From an uncultured Oscillospiraceae bacterium (GTDB lineage: Bacteria > Bacillota > Clostridia > Oscillospirales > Oscillospiraceae): a stretch of DNA of 61,221 bases. Below the pieces are notes generated by a model. The model was not told the DNA's origin, did no database searches, and saw only the letters and a list, made by a program, of their open reading frames with translations. Location: the NCBI GenBank assembly GCA_934573935.1, contig CAKTMO010000010.1:1-61221 (forward strand). Reading direction: 5' to 3'. The number at the start of each line of letters is the position of its first letter. Position 1 is the first letter of the stretch. Position numbers and translations under genes: made by a program. This document shows positions 49,428-58,240 of this stretch, one piece after another.

Positions 49428-50435
49428 TCACCGCAGGCCCATGGCCAGCTCGGCGATCTGGACAGTGTTGGTGGCGGCGCCCTTGCGGACCTGGTCGCCG
49501 CAGCACCAGAGGTTCAATCCGTTGTCGCTGGTCAGGTCGTCGCGGATGCGGCCCACGAAGACAATATCCTGATCGGAGGTATCCAGCGGCATGGGGTACT
49601 GCTTGTTCTGAAGATCGTCCACCAGGCGGCAGCCGGCGGCTTTGGCGATGGCGGCCCGGGCATCGGCCACGGTGATCTTCTCTTTGGTGCGCACCACGAT
49701 GGACACGCTGTGGCTGCGGACCACGGGGACGCGGACGCAGGTGCAGCTGACTTTCAGATCCGGCAGGTGGAGGATCTTGCGGCCCTCGTTCTGCATCTTC
49801 ATCTCCTCGGAGGTATAGCCCTCGAAGGCCTCGCCGCCGATCTGTGGGATGACGTTATAGGCGATCTGATACTGGAAGACCTTGGGCTGGTAGCTTTCGC
49901 CCTTGCTCAGTGCGTCCACCTCGGCCATCAGCTCGATGGGGCCGCCTGCGCCTGCGCCGCTGACGGCCTGATAGCTGGAGGCCACGATGCTCTCGATGGG
50001 GCTGAGCTGGTTCAGGGCATTGATGGCCACCAGCGAGACGATGGTGGTGCAGTTGGGGTTGGAGATAATGCCCTTGTGCCACTTCACGTCCTCGGGATTG
50101 ATCTCGGGGATCACCAGGGGCACATCCTTGTCCAGACGGAAGGCGCTGGAGTTATCCACAAACACCGCACCGGCCTTGACGATGGCGGGGGCGTACTGTC
50201 TGGCGATGTCGTTCTCCGCCGCGCCCAGCACCAGGTCCAGCCCCTCAAAGGCGCTGTCGGAGGCGGCCACCACCGCCACTTCGCCGCCGTTGAAGGGCAG
50301 CTTCGTGCCCGCGCTGCGCTCACTGGCGATGGGGCGCAGCTCCGACACGGGGAATCGGCGCTCCTCCAGGATCTTCATCATTTCACGGCCCACCGCGCCG
50401 GTGGCGCCCAGAATACCGACCTTAAACTGCTTCAT
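49428..50435 (-). CDS. asd: Aspartate-semialdehyde dehydrogenase
   Basis: 335 residues. It reduces aspartyl phosphate to aspartate semialdehyde with NADPH. The N-terminal Rossmann loop is GILGATGAVGREM, the catalytic cysteine is C129 (ISNPNCTTIV), and the C-terminal RVPVVRSHSVSI completes the active site. The ATG overlaps the aspartate kinase stop (ATGA), so the first two pathway enzymes are coupled in translation. Confidence 0.97.
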   Translation of the reverse strand: MKQFKVGILGATGAVGREMMKILEERRFPVSELRPIASERSAGTKLPFNGGEVAVVAASDSAFEGLDLVLGAAENDIARQYAPAIVKAGAVFVDNSSAFRLDKDVPLVIPEINPEDVKWHKGIISNPNCTTIVSLVAINALNQLSPIESIVASSYQAVSGAGAGGPIELMAEVDALSKGESYQPKVFQYQIAYNVIPQIGGEAFEGYTSEEMKMQNEGRKILHLPDLKVSCTCVRVPVVRSHSVSIVVRTKEKITVADARAAIAKAAGCRLVDDLQNKQYPMPLDTSDQDIVFVGRIRDDLTSDNGLNLWCCGDQVRKGAATNTVQIAELAMGLR

Positions 50436-51763
50436 TTTGCAACGTCCTCCTTTACAAAGCTGTCATACAGGACACGAATGGCCTGTGCAAAATCCTTTTC
50501 CTCCACGCCCACGATGATGTTCAGCTCCTCGGGGCCCTGGGTGATCATGCGGATGTTGACGCCGTGCTCGCCCAGCTTGCTGAAGATCTTACCGGACACG
50601 CCCAGACGATAGGCCATTTTCCGGCCCACCGCCGCCACCACGGCGATGTGCTCCGTCACCTTGATGGTGTCGGGCTGCACCTCCTGCTGGATCTCCCCCA
50701 GAATACTGTAGAGGCAGGGGGCGGCCTTGGCGGCCTCCACCACTAAGGAGACGGTGTCGATGCCGGAGGGGGCGTATTCCACATTGATCTGGTGCTTGGC
50801 CAGAATGGACAGCAGCTTCAGCAGGGAACCTGGCTCCGACGACATGCCGCTTTTGGCGATGGTGATGATGGAAAAGCCCTTCTTACCGGCGATGCCGGTG
50901 ATGAAGCTGCCGTCCTGCTCCTCGTCGTCGATGCTGCTGAGGATCATGGTACCGGCGTGGGCGGGGTCGTTGGTGTTGCGGATGTTGAGGGGGATGTTCT
51001 TCTCCCGCACGGGGAAGACGGTGCCCTCGTGCAGCACCTGGGCACCCAGATAGCTGAGCTCACGCAGCTCGCTGTAGGTGACCTTGCGGATGGGCTCGGG
51101 GTTTTCCACGATGCGGGGGTCGGCCATGAGGATGCCGGAGACGTCCGTCCAGTTTTCGTAGACGTCGGCGTCCAGAGCCGCCGCGGCCAGCGCGCCGGTG
51201 ATATCGCTGCCGCCGCGGGTCAGGGTCACCACGCGGCCGTCGGGCATGGCGCCGTAAAAGCCGGGGATCACCACCCGCTGGCCGTCCGCCGCCTTGCGCA
51301 AGGCCTCGTAGCTGGCCTCCTGATCCACGGTGCCGTCAAACTTGAACCGCAGCCACAGCGCTGCGTCCAGGAAGGTATAGCCCAGATACTCCGCCATCAG
51401 TCGGGCGGCGAAGTATTCGCCGCGGGAGGCCAGATACTCCTCGTCCGCCTCGCCGGCGCACATCCGCTGCCACAGGGCGTCAAACTCCGGCGCAAGGTCA
51501 AGGGTCAGGCCGCAGTCATCGGCAATCTGCTGATACCGCTGGCGGATGAGGGCGAAGATCTTTTCGCAGCTGACGCCGTATTTCAGGTGGGCGCTGCACA
51601 GATAGAGGAGGTCCGTGACCTTGTGGTCGTCCTTATACCGTTTGCCGGGGGCGGACACCACGATGACGCGGCGGGCGTCATCCGCCTCTACAATAGCCTT
51701 GACTTTGGCGAATTGCATGGCGTCAGCCATGGAGGAGCCGCCGAATTTTGCTACTATTAACAT
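50432..51763 (-). CDS. lysC: Aspartate kinase
   Basis: 443 residues from the ATG at 51763 (AAAGGAC upstream); a longer reading to 51997 has no ribosome site and runs through the divergent promoters. The kinase domain has VAKFGGSSMAD, TRGGSDITGA and the ADPRIV segment. The C-terminal ACT pair (about 300-443) has IAKSGMSSEPGSLLKLLSIL and MITQGPEELNIIVGV. ACT domains give feedback control by lysine or threonine; which one is not decidable here. First step of Lys/Thr/Met synthesis. Confidence 0.95.
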   Translation of the reverse strand: MLIVAKFGGSSMADAMQFAKVKAIVEADDARRVIVVSAPGKRYKDDHKVTDLLYLCSAHLKYGVSCEKIFALIRQRYQQIADDCGLTLDLAPEFDALWQRMCAGEADEEYLASRGEYFAARLMAEYLGYTFLDAALWLRFKFDGTVDQEASYEALRKAADGQRVVIPGFYGAMPDGRVVTLTRGGSDITGALAAAALDADVYENWTDVSGILMADPRIVENPEPIRKVTYSELRELSYLGAQVLHEGTVFPVREKNIPLNIRNTNDPAHAGTMILSSIDDEEQDGSFITGIAGKKGFSIITIAKSGMSSEPGSLLKLLSILAKHQINVEYAPSGIDTVSLVVEAAKAAPCLYSILGEIQQEVQPDTIKVTEHIAVVAAVGRKMAYRLGVSGKIFSKLGEHGVNIRMITQGPEELNIIVGVEEKDFAQAIRVLYDSFVKEDVAK

Positions 51764-51814
51764 ATAAATCGTCCTTTCGTGGGGTGCAAAGTGTTTTCGC
51801 CCGTGGACAAATAG

Positions 51815-51844
51815 ACAATATTTGTTATTTTGTATTTCAGTAAA
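51815..51844 (-). promoter_or_regulatory. Candidate promoter of lysC-asd
   Basis: Minus-strand TTTACT (51839-51844), 18 bp, TATTGT (51815-51820). It is back to back with the thrC promoter, 6 bp apart, so one regulator could act on both. Confidence 0.5.
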
Positions 51845-51850
51845 AAACAC

Positions 51851-51879
51851 TTGACTTTTTATGGGAAACAATATATCAT
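51851..51879 (+). promoter_or_regulatory. Promoter of thrC-thrB
   Basis: TTGACT (51851-51856), 17 bp, TATCAT (51874-51879), giving a leader of about 75 nt. No T-box or riboswitch signature is apparent in the leader. Confidence 0.7.
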
Positions 51880-51958
51880 AGCCATCATGAAAATGCAAGG
51901 CCAAATTTTTGCTTTCTTCGAAAAAATTTTTGGCAAGGTGATACGGAGGATAGATCCC

Positions 51959-53455
51959 ATGATGGAATACCAGAGCACACGAAACGAAGCATTGCACGCC
52001 ACGGCGGCCCAGGCGGTCCTGCAGGGACTGGCCCCTGACGGCGGACTATATACGATGCCCTCCCTGAGCGAGATCGCCCTGGACTGGCGGGCGGTGCTGC
52101 AGCTGGACACGCTGGGCATGGCGCGGGAACTCCTGACGGCGCTGCTGCCCTCCTTTACCAAGGAGGAGATGGAGGAGCTCGTCCACGCCGCCTATGACGG
52201 CAAATTTGAAACGGACGAGCTGACCCCCACCGTTCCCGTGGGGGAGGACGCGGTGCTGGAGCTGTTTCGCGGCCCCACCAGCGCCTTTAAGGACGTGGCG
52301 CTGAGCATGCTGCCCCGGCTGATGACCGCCGCCCGCGAGAAGTGCGGCGTGAAGGACGAGATCCTGATCCTGACCGCCACCAGCGGCGACACGGGAAAGG
52401 CCGCCATGGCGGGCTTTCAGGACGTGGCGGGGACGAAGATCATCGTGTTCTACCCCTACGGCGGCGTCAGCGCCGTGCAGCAGCGGCAGATGGAGAGCCA
52501 GGCGGGCCGCAATGTGTGCGTGTGCGCCGTGCGGGGGAATTTTGACGACGCCCAGACCGGCGTAAAGGAGATTTTTGCCGCGGTGGAGCAGGGGCACCTG
52601 CTGGCGGGCAAGGGCGTGGGGCTGTCCTCCGCCAACTCCATCAACATCGGACGGCTGGCCCCCCAGGTGGTGTACTACTTCCGCGCCTATGCCGAATTGT
52701 GCCGCACGGGCAGGATTCAGGAGGGCGACAAGGTGGATTTCGCCGTGCCCACCGGCAATTTCGGCGACATTCTGGCGGGCTATTTCGCCCGTGAGCTGGG
52801 GCTGCCTGTGGGGCGGCTGATCTGCGCCAGCAACGCCAACGACGTGCTGACGGACTTCCTGCGGACGGGGCGGTATGACCGCAACCGGCCCTTCTATAAG
52901 ACGGTGTCCCCCTCCATGGACATTTTAGTGTCCAGCAATCTGGAGCGGCTTTTGTATCTGATGAGCGGCGACGCGGCGCTGGTGGCGGAGCTGATGGCGG
53001 AATTGAAGGACAAGGGCGCATATCAGGTGCCCGACGCGCTGCGGGAGAAGATCCAGCGGGTATTCTGGAGCGGCTGCTGCGACGACGAGGCCACCAAGGC
53101 GGCCATCGGACGGCTGTGGCGGGAGCAGCACTATCTGGCGGACACCCACACGGCGGTGGCCTGGCAGGTGGCGCAGGATTACAAGGCGGCGTGTCCCGAC
53201 CACCATTTCGTGGTGGTGCTGTCCACGGCGTCCCCCTATAAATTCCCCGCCGCGGTGCTGGAGGGGCTGGGTGAGACGCCGGAGGCGGACGAGTTCGCCG
53301 TGATGGAGCGGCTGCACGCGGTCACGGGCGTTCCCGTTCCGGCGGGGCTGGCGTCGCTGCGTCAGGCCGCGGTGCGGCATCGGGACGTGATCGACCGGCA
53401 GGAGATGCTGGACTATGTTTTGAAGAAAGTGGGGGAAGCGGTATGGAGCGAGTGA
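51959..53455 (+). CDS. thrC: Threonine synthase
   Basis: 498 residues from the ATG at 51959 (GGAGG 9 nt upstream; a second ATG follows at once). It converts O-phosphohomoserine to threonine with PLP. The PLP lysine is about K111 in RGPTSAFKDVALSML; LTATSGDTGKAAM and the phosphate-binding PTGNFGDILAGYFA are conserved. The length and early fold match the long subfamily (Thr_synth_N). It overlaps thrB by 13 bp. Confidence 0.96.
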   Translation: MMEYQSTRNEALHATAAQAVLQGLAPDGGLYTMPSLSEIALDWRAVLQLDTLGMARELLTALLPSFTKEEMEELVHAAYDGKFETDELTPTVPVGEDAVLELFRGPTSAFKDVALSMLPRLMTAAREKCGVKDEILILTATSGDTGKAAMAGFQDVAGTKIIVFYPYGGVSAVQQRQMESQAGRNVCVCAVRGNFDDAQTGVKEIFAAVEQGHLLAGKGVGLSSANSINIGRLAPQVVYYFRAYAELCRTGRIQEGDKVDFAVPTGNFGDILAGYFARELGLPVGRLICASNANDVLTDFLRTGRYDRNRPFYKTVSPSMDILVSSNLERLLYLMSGDAALVAELMAELKDKGAYQVPDALREKIQRVFWSGCCDDEATKAAIGRLWREQHYLADTHTAVAWQVAQDYKAACPDHHFVVVLSTASPYKFPAAVLEGLGETPEADEFAVMERLHAVTGVPVPAGLASLRQAAVRHRDVIDRQEMLDYVLKKVGEAVWSE

Positions 53456-54330
53456 CCATTCGTGTGCCGGCCACCACCGCCAATCTGGCGGCGGGGTTCG
53501 ACGTATTGGGCTGCGCGCTGGGGCTTTACAATACACTATCCTTTACACCGGCGGAGCGGCCGAGCTTTTCCGGCTGCGACGAGCAGTATCAATCGGAGGA
53601 GAATCTGGCCTATGTGGCCTATGCCCGGGTGTGGCGGGAACTGCGGCGGGCGGAGATCCCGCCGGTGCACATCCACATCGAGGCGGGCATCCCCGTGTGC
53701 CGGGGGCTGGGCTCCTCGGCTGCGCTGATCGCCGCGGGGGCCATGGCCGCCAATGTGATGGCGGGCAAGCCCTTTGACAAGCGCCAGCTGCTGGCGCTGA
53801 CCACTCCCATCGAGGGACATCCCGACAATCTGGCGCCGGCGCTGCTGGGGGGGCTGACGGCCTCGATGCTGCTGGGGGGGCAGGTATACACGGTGGAGTA
53901 TCTGCCCCATCCGGAGCTGCGGTTCGTGGCGCTGTCGCCGGACTTCCCCCTGAGCACCCATGAGGCGCGGCGGGTGCTGCCCGCCATGGTGGCCCACGGC
54001 GACGCGGTGCGCAACGCGGGGTATCTGGCGGTGCTGCTGCGAGCCATTGAGCAGGGGGACGAGGAACTGATCGCCGCGTCTTTGCAGGACCGGCTGCACC
54101 AGCCCTACCGGCGGCGGCTGATACCGGAGTATGAGAAGGTGGAGGCGCTGGCCCATCAGAATGGCTGCCACGCCGTGTGCATCAGCGGCGCGGGGCCCAC
54201 GATCCTGTGCATCACCCGCGATCCGGCCTTTGCCGGACGGATGGAGCGCGCCGTGCTGCCGCTGGATCACCATTGGCAGGTGCGGGATCTGCCGGTGGAT
54301 TATCACGGGGCGGTGAAGCTGTCCACCTGA
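53443..54330 (+). CDS. thrB: Homoserine kinase
   Basis: 295 residues of the GHMP family. VRVPATTANLAAGFDVLGCAL at the start, the phosphate loop PVCRGLGSSAALIAAGA (about residues 85-101) and CISGAGPTILCI near the end. It phosphorylates homoserine for ThrC. It starts inside the thrC coding end and is closed by the terminator at 54338. No homoserine dehydrogenase gene is in the window, so that step lies elsewhere. Confidence 0.96.
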   Translation: MERVTIRVPATTANLAAGFDVLGCALGLYNTLSFTPAERPSFSGCDEQYQSEENLAYVAYARVWRELRRAEIPPVHIHIEAGIPVCRGLGSSAALIAAGAMAANVMAGKPFDKRQLLALTTPIEGHPDNLAPALLGGLTASMLLGGQVYTVEYLPHPELRFVALSPDFPLSTHEARRVLPAMVAHGDAVRNAGYLAVLLRAIEQGDEELIAASLQDRLHQPYRRRLIPEYEKVEALAHQNGCHAVCISGAGPTILCITRDPAFAGRMERAVLPLDHHWQVRDLPVDYHGAVKLST

Positions 54331-54337
54331 TGATGAT

Positions 54338-54365
54338 AAAAAAGGGGCGCAAGCCCCTTTTTTTC
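54338..54365 (+). terminator. Terminator of thrC-thrB
   Basis: AAAAGGGGC-GCAA-GCCCCTTTTTTT, directly after the thrB stop. Confidence 0.85.
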
Positions 54366-54379
54366 TTTCAAATTGGCGG

Positions 54380-54408
54380 TTGCTATCCCGATGGCGGTAT
54401 GGTATGAT
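54380..54408 (+). promoter_or_regulatory. Promoter of the AEC transporter gene
   Basis: TTGCTA (54380-54385), 17 bp, TATGAT (54403-54408), about 33 nt before the TTG start. Confidence 0.6.
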
Positions 54409-54441
54409 GACCGCAGAAAACTGTCGAAGGAGGACGGAGGT

Positions 54442-55380
54442 TTGCAGGCATTATCCATCGCGTTTCACGCCATCGTGCCGCTGTTTCTGATCATCGCCGT
54501 AGGCTACGCCGTCAAGCGGCTGGGCTGGATCGGGCCGGAGGAGGTGCGCCGGTTCAACAAGGTGACGTTTTACACCTTTATGCCGGTGATGCTGTTCTAT
54601 AACATCTATACCTCTGACTTTTCCCAGGCGGTAAGGGCGCCCTATGTGGTGTTTGTGGTGGGCATGGCGCTGGGGATGGTGCTGCTGTCCTTTGTGATCA
54701 CGCTGCTGGTGGAGAAGATCCCCCAGCGGCGGGGCGTGATGATCCAGGCGGCCTTTCGCAGCAATTTCGTGCTGCTGGGGCTGCCTATCGCCATGGAGCT
54801 GCTGCCGGAGGGCAATTTCGGCGTGACGGCGCTGATGATCGCCATTGTGGTGCCCATTTACAACGTACTGTCGGTGGTGGTGCTGGAATATTTTCGGGGC
54901 GGCAGGCCGAAGCCCGGGGAGGTGCTGCTGGCGGTGGTGAAAAACCCGCTGATCATCGGCTCCGTCGTGGGGCTGCTGGTGCAAGGGCTGCACATCACGC
55001 TGCCGGAGGTGCTGGTGTCCTTTTCCGGAAAGATGAACAGCGCCGCCACGCCGCTGATCCTGCTGCTGTTGGGGGCGTCCTTTGAGCCTTACGGCATGGC
55101 CGCCTACAAAAAGGAGCTTCTGGTATGCGTGGGGCTGCGGCTGGTGGTGTTCCCCGCCGTCATTCTGACGCTGGGGGCGGCGCTGGGGCTGCGGGACATC
55201 GAATTTGTCACGCTGCTGGCCATGACCGCCGCGCCCACCGCCGTCAATTCCTTCAACATGGCCCAGCAGCTGGGCGGCGACAGCCAGCTGGCGGGCAGCG
55301 CCGTGGTGGTGTCCACCGCCGCGTCGTTTTTCACGCTGTTTATATGGGTCACCCTGTTCAAGCAGCTGGGGATCTTTTGA
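54442..55380 (+). CDS. AEC-family auxin efflux/organic acid carrier
   Basis: 312 residues, taking the TTG at 54442 as start. AAGGAGG (54427-54433) is spaced 8 nt from it, while the in-frame ATG at 54373 lies upstream of the promoter -10 and would extend the protein without reason. Ten membrane helices are predicted, with FNKVTFYTFMPVMLFYNI, AFRSNFVLLGLPIAMELL and MTAAPTAVNSFNMAQQLGG, the last being typical of AEC carriers. Substrates may be malate, other organic acids or amino-acid derivatives. Confidence 0.88.
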   Translation: MQALSIAFHAIVPLFLIIAVGYAVKRLGWIGPEEVRRFNKVTFYTFMPVMLFYNIYTSDFSQAVRAPYVVFVVGMALGMVLLSFVITLLVEKIPQRRGVMIQAAFRSNFVLLGLPIAMELLPEGNFGVTALMIAIVVPIYNVLSVVVLEYFRGGRPKPGEVLLAVVKNPLIIGSVVGLLVQGLHITLPEVLVSFSGKMNSAATPLILLLLGASFEPYGMAAYKKELLVCVGLRLVVFPAVILTLGAALGLRDIEFVTLLAMTAAPTAVNSFNMAQQLGGDSQLAGSAVVVSTAASFFTLFIWVTLFKQLGIF

Positions 55381-55401
55381 TACCACAACAAAGGAGAGTG
55401 C

Positions 55402-55902
55402 ATGATGAAACGACCGGAGATCCATGGATCTGTCTTTATCGCGCCCACCGCCACGGTGGTGGGGGACGTCCGCATCGGCGCGGGGTGCGGCATATTTTTC
55501 GGCGCGGTGATCCGCACGGAGTGGGACGGCATCCGCATCGGCGAGCGGACCAACATTCAGGACAACTGCGTGCTGCATGTGGAGCGGGGGATCCCCCTGC
55601 GGGTGGGCGACGGCTGCACCGTCGGCCACAACGCCATTCTGCACAGCTGCACGGTGGGGGACAACACACTGGTGGGCATGGGCGCCATCGTGATGAACGG
55701 CGCGGTGATCGGCAAAAACTGCATCATCGGCGCAGGGGCGCTGGTGCCGCAGAACGCGGTGATCCCCGACGGGTCGCTGGTGTTGGGAATGCCCGCCAAG
55801 GTGCGGCGGGCCGTCACGGAGGAGGAGATGGCCGCCAACCGCGCCAGCGCCCAGATGTATCAGGACGAGGCGGCGGAGTACAAGGCATACTACGAAAAAT
55901 AG
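55402..55902 (+). CDS. Gamma-carbonic-anhydrase-like hexapeptide protein
   Basis: 166 residues. A left-handed beta-helix of I/V-G-x-x hexapeptides runs over about residues 10-130. The metal histidines fit VLHVERG, TVGHNAILHSC, the three-His pattern of gamma-class carbonic anhydrases and of YrdA/PaaY relatives. It forms a trimer by family. RBS AAAGGAG precedes two adjacent ATG codons; the first is used here. It is 21 bp after the AEC gene, in one operon. Enzyme activity is untested for most relatives. Confidence 0.88.
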   Translation: MMKRPEIHGSVFIAPTATVVGDVRIGAGCGIFFGAVIRTEWDGIRIGERTNIQDNCVLHVERGIPLRVGDGCTVGHNAILHSCTVGDNTLVGMGAIVMNGAVIGKNCIIGAGALVPQNAVIPDGSLVLGMPAKVRRAVTEEEMAANRASAQMYQDEAAEYKAYYEK

Positions 55903-55914
55903 CAAAACGGACAT

Positions 55915-55954
55915 AAAAAGACAGGCTGCTGCGAAAGCAACAGCCTGTCTTTTC
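55915..55954. terminator. Bidirectional terminator between the gamma-CA and surface-protein genes
   Basis: AGACAGGCTG (55919-55928) pairs with CAGCCTGTCT (55941-55950), with A and T runs on the two sides. Confidence 0.75.
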
Positions 55955-55961
55955 ATTGGAT

Positions 55962-57587
55962 TCAGAATTCCTTTTTCTTACCCATCAGCACGGCGCTGCC
56001 GGAGAGGGAGAGGGCGCTGAGGCCGATGTAGAGGGCGATACCGGCGTCAAAGGTCTTGGCGGAGGTAACGTCATTGCCCTTTTCAGGGGTCTCGGTAGTG
56101 GTAGTAGTGGTCGTCGCAGGATAGCGGCGGTTGGTATGGGCGGGGGCGGCGGGCTCGGGATCGGGGGTGGGGGTGGGGGTGGGAGCGGGGGTCTTCGTAA
56201 CAACGGTATACACACCGTCATCCAACACCAGCGTGCTGCCTTCCTCGGCCACTACTGTACCGCTGATGCCTCTTATGCTTCCTTCGCCCGCTTCATCTTT
56301 CAGGGTCAAGGTCTTACCGGTGCTGACCACCAGGCCGTTATTGCCGGTAAATGCCACGTTTTTGCCGTTCAGGTCAATGGTAATATTGCTGTTGATGGTC
56401 AGATCACCTGCATAGTTCTTGCTGCGCATCAGCTTTACAGTTCCACCCTCGCCAGCGGCGGCAATGGCATCGCTCAGATCCGCATACAGCGTTCCATTCA
56501 CCATAGCGTCATACTGGGTCTCCAGCGTCAGGCTTTCGTCGCTCTTCCACACCTGACCAGGCAGTTTCACGGGGTTGCCGCTGCTGTCCTTCACCGTAGA
56601 ACCTTCGGGCAGACCAGGGGCATCGTTGTAGACTGCCGTTACCAGCGCGGCTGTGTTGCCGGACTTGGTATTGCTGTCCATCACCAGATCAAACTTGGCA
56701 TTCGCACCCAGGTACAGGCCAATGTTCTTGGTGCTGGTATCATCGCTCCGAGCGGAAATATCAAAGCTGTTGCCGGTGACAGTCACCGTGGTATCCATTT
56801 CCCAGTGGGCAATACGCTCAAACTTCACGGGACGGGTACTGGTGACGGTATTATTCTTAAACACAATGCTGGTCAGGGAACGGAAATCACTGCCCTGGCC
56901 CTCGTTATCCTCCTTTGTCCAGTTACCGTAGGCAGGACGAATCCAGGTGGGGTTGGAGTTGTTGGCGCTTTCGCTGTTGGTATAATTTGTAAAGGTGCAG
57001 TGATCAAACGTCAGGCTCTGGCTGGCGATAGCGCCCACGATAATGCCGTTGAAGGTGCAGTCCTTGAACTCAATGCCGCCCAGTTGGCTCCAGGGGGAGG
57101 TATACAGCTGATAGTTGAAGCTGAACACATTGTTGAACGTAATGCCCTCAAACTTCACAGTGGTGTAGGCAGGAACGGCCAGCAGTAAATCAGTACCGAT
57201 ATTATCAATATCTACGTAACCAGTAACACCGCTGGTAATAGACTTACCCACAAAAACCACCGTCTTGCCAACTGCCGCATCGCTATACTGGCCGTTCTTT
57301 GCGCCGGGGGCCCCGTAGTAGTTCATTTTGGTCTGGTCTCTGTCAGAATTATCTGCCGTACCGTTGCCAAGCACTCCATGGTTCGTGTAAGTATATTCGT
57401 CTACATCGACATACATTGTACCGCCAAGGGCTTTTTGAGCGTCAATATACTCTTGGCGGGTCATGGCATTAAACTCGTCCAGCGTATAGGGGTTCGCTGC
57501 GCTGCCCTTTTCGCCATCTGCCCAGGCCAGGGTGGTAAGGCTCAGGGCCATGACCAGGGCCAGAAGGACACTTAGGATCTTCTTCAT
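55962..57587 (-). CDS. Secreted beta-helix surface protein with C-terminal anchor
   Basis: 541 residues. Signal peptide (KKILSVLLALVMALSLTTLAWA, cleavage about 23). The central region (about 110-440) has repeated short beta-strands, with FKDCTFNGI, FDHCTFTNYTN and VFKNNTVTS, as in right-handed parallel beta-helix domains. A P-T-P-T-P linker and a T-rich stretch follow, then the tail SAKTFDAGIALYIG, a hydrophobic helix and GKKKEF. The tail mirrors that of the GLUG protein at the other end of the window. Probably wall- or membrane-anchored; ligand unknown. RBS AAAGGGAG. Confidence 0.78.
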   Translation of the reverse strand: MKKILSVLLALVMALSLTTLAWADGEKGSAANPYTLDEFNAMTRQEYIDAQKALGGTMYVDVDEYTYTNHGVLGNGTADNSDRDQTKMNYYGAPGAKNGQYSDAAVGKTVVFVGKSITSGVTGYVDIDNIGTDLLLAVPAYTTVKFEGITFNNVFSFNYQLYTSPWSQLGGIEFKDCTFNGIIVGAIASQSLTFDHCTFTNYTNSESANNSNPTWIRPAYGNWTKEDNEGQGSDFRSLTSIVFKNNTVTSTRPVKFERIAHWEMDTTVTVTGNSFDISARSDDTSTKNIGLYLGANAKFDLVMDSNTKSGNTAALVTAVYNDAPGLPEGSTVKDSSGNPVKLPGQVWKSDESLTLETQYDAMVNGTLYADLSDAIAAAGEGGTVKLMRSKNYAGDLTINSNITIDLNGKNVAFTGNNGLVVSTGKTLTLKDEAGEGSIRGISGTVVAEEGSTLVLDDGVYTVVTKTPAPTPTPTPDPEPAAPAHTNRRYPATTTTTTTETPEKGNDVTSAKTFDAGIALYIGLSALSLSGSAVLMGKKKEF

Positions 57588-57625
57588 GATTGGTTCTCCC
57601 TTTCAAATTTTTTGATATCCGGCTC

Positions 57626-57671
57626 GTTTCAATCAATTGGAAATTGAAACGGCAACGGCCCATGGGCCGTT
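57626..57671. promoter_or_regulatory. Two palindromes in the surface-protein leader
   Basis: GTTTCAAT (57626-57633) with ATTGAAAC (57643-57650), and the perfect 18-bp palindrome AACGGCCCATGGGCCGTT (57654-57671). Both lie downstream of the -10 and would be in the mRNA leader, so they may be operators or RNA hairpins. Confidence 0.5.
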
Positions 57672-57684
57672 TGATACATGTTTG

Positions 57685-57712
57685 ATTATAGCATGGTGCG
57701 GAGAAAAGTCAC
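57685..57712 (-). promoter_or_regulatory. Promoter of the beta-helix surface-protein gene
   Basis: Minus-strand GTGACT (57707-57712), 16 bp, TATAAT (57685-57690) with an extended TGC. The leader is about 95 nt. Confidence 0.65.
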
Positions 57713-57795
57713 GCTTTTTCGGGAATTTTTGGTGGGTTCTACGTTTTGCACAAATTTGCGGTTGGAGTGTTGTGGGATTTGACGGATTCGTGGGG

Positions 57796-57902
57796 GACAA
57801 TCCCTCCGTCGCGGCGTGAAGAAAACATGCCGGTGGCATGTTTTTAGCCGCGATCTCGGCGGCTATGCCGCCGTAGCTGCCACCTCCCTCACAGAGGGAG
57901 GC
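57796..57902. repeat. Repeat family A, reverse copy with inserted hairpin
   Basis: In reverse complement: GCCTCCCTCTGTGAGGGAGG, GTGGCAGC, the inner segment GCTACGGCGGCATAGCC, a hairpin AAACATGCC-GGT-GGCATGTTT, and GACGGAGGGATTGTC. It shares ends with the other family-A copies and the inner segment with the copy at 22591. No gene is supported in 57720-58400. Confidence 0.65.
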
Positions 57903-57917
57903 TTGGGGTGCGTTTAC

Positions 57918-58006
57918 CGTGCGGCGGGGTGAGGGCACCCCGCCCTACGGATTTTTAACGTGCCCTCTGCGTTCAACGGCGGGGCGTCGGGGACGCCGCC
58001 CCCTAC
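57918..58006. repeat. GTAGGGG element, copy 3 (two fused palindromes)
   Basis: The left part is the hairpin GGCGGGGTG-AGGG-CACCCCGCC followed by CTAC; the right part, in reverse complement, is GTAGGGGGCGGCGTCCCCG, nearly the same as the left end of copy 2 (32032). The ends no longer match each other, suggesting recombination between related copies. Confidence 0.65.
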
Positions 58007-58054
58007 GCAACGATCACCGCAGCATCTTGCGGCTTTTCCACCGCATCCTTTTAC

Positions 58055-58108
58055 GGCAATCCCTCCGTCAGCGTTTCGCGCTGCCACCTCCCTCTGCACA
58101 AGGGAGGC
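58055..58108. repeat. Repeat family A, minimal single module
   Basis: In reverse complement: GCCTCCCTTGTGCAGAGGGAGG, GTGGCAGCG-CGAAA-CGCTG and ACGGAGGGATTGCC. This 54-bp form shows the basic unit: an outer CCTCCC/GGGAGG stem followed by a second variable stem. Confidence 0.7.
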
Positions 58109-58195
58109 TTAAAAAAGCACCCTTGCGGGTAGCTGTCCATAAAACAGGTTTCACGAAACAAATAATATGGCAGTTGCCGGACAAGGGTTGCTGAC

Positions 58196-58240
58196 AAAAA
58201 GGGGTATGTGCCGTTAAGACACATACCCCTTTGCTTTTTT
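58196..58240. terminator. Hairpin with flanking A and T runs
   Basis: GGGGTATGTG (58201-58210) pairs with CACATACCCC (58220-58229), with A5 before and TTT...TTTTTT after. It is an intrinsic terminator in form, with no intact gene on either side; probably a leftover of lost genes. Confidence 0.6.

Noticed and set aside
54373..54441. ATG start for the AEC carrier at 54373
   Set aside because: It lies upstream of the likely promoter -10, while a TTG at 54442 has AAGGAGG 8 nt away and gives the usual family length.
57626..57712. Invertible promoter for phase variation of the surface protein
   Set aside because: The inverted repeats do not flank the promoter; both lie downstream of it.
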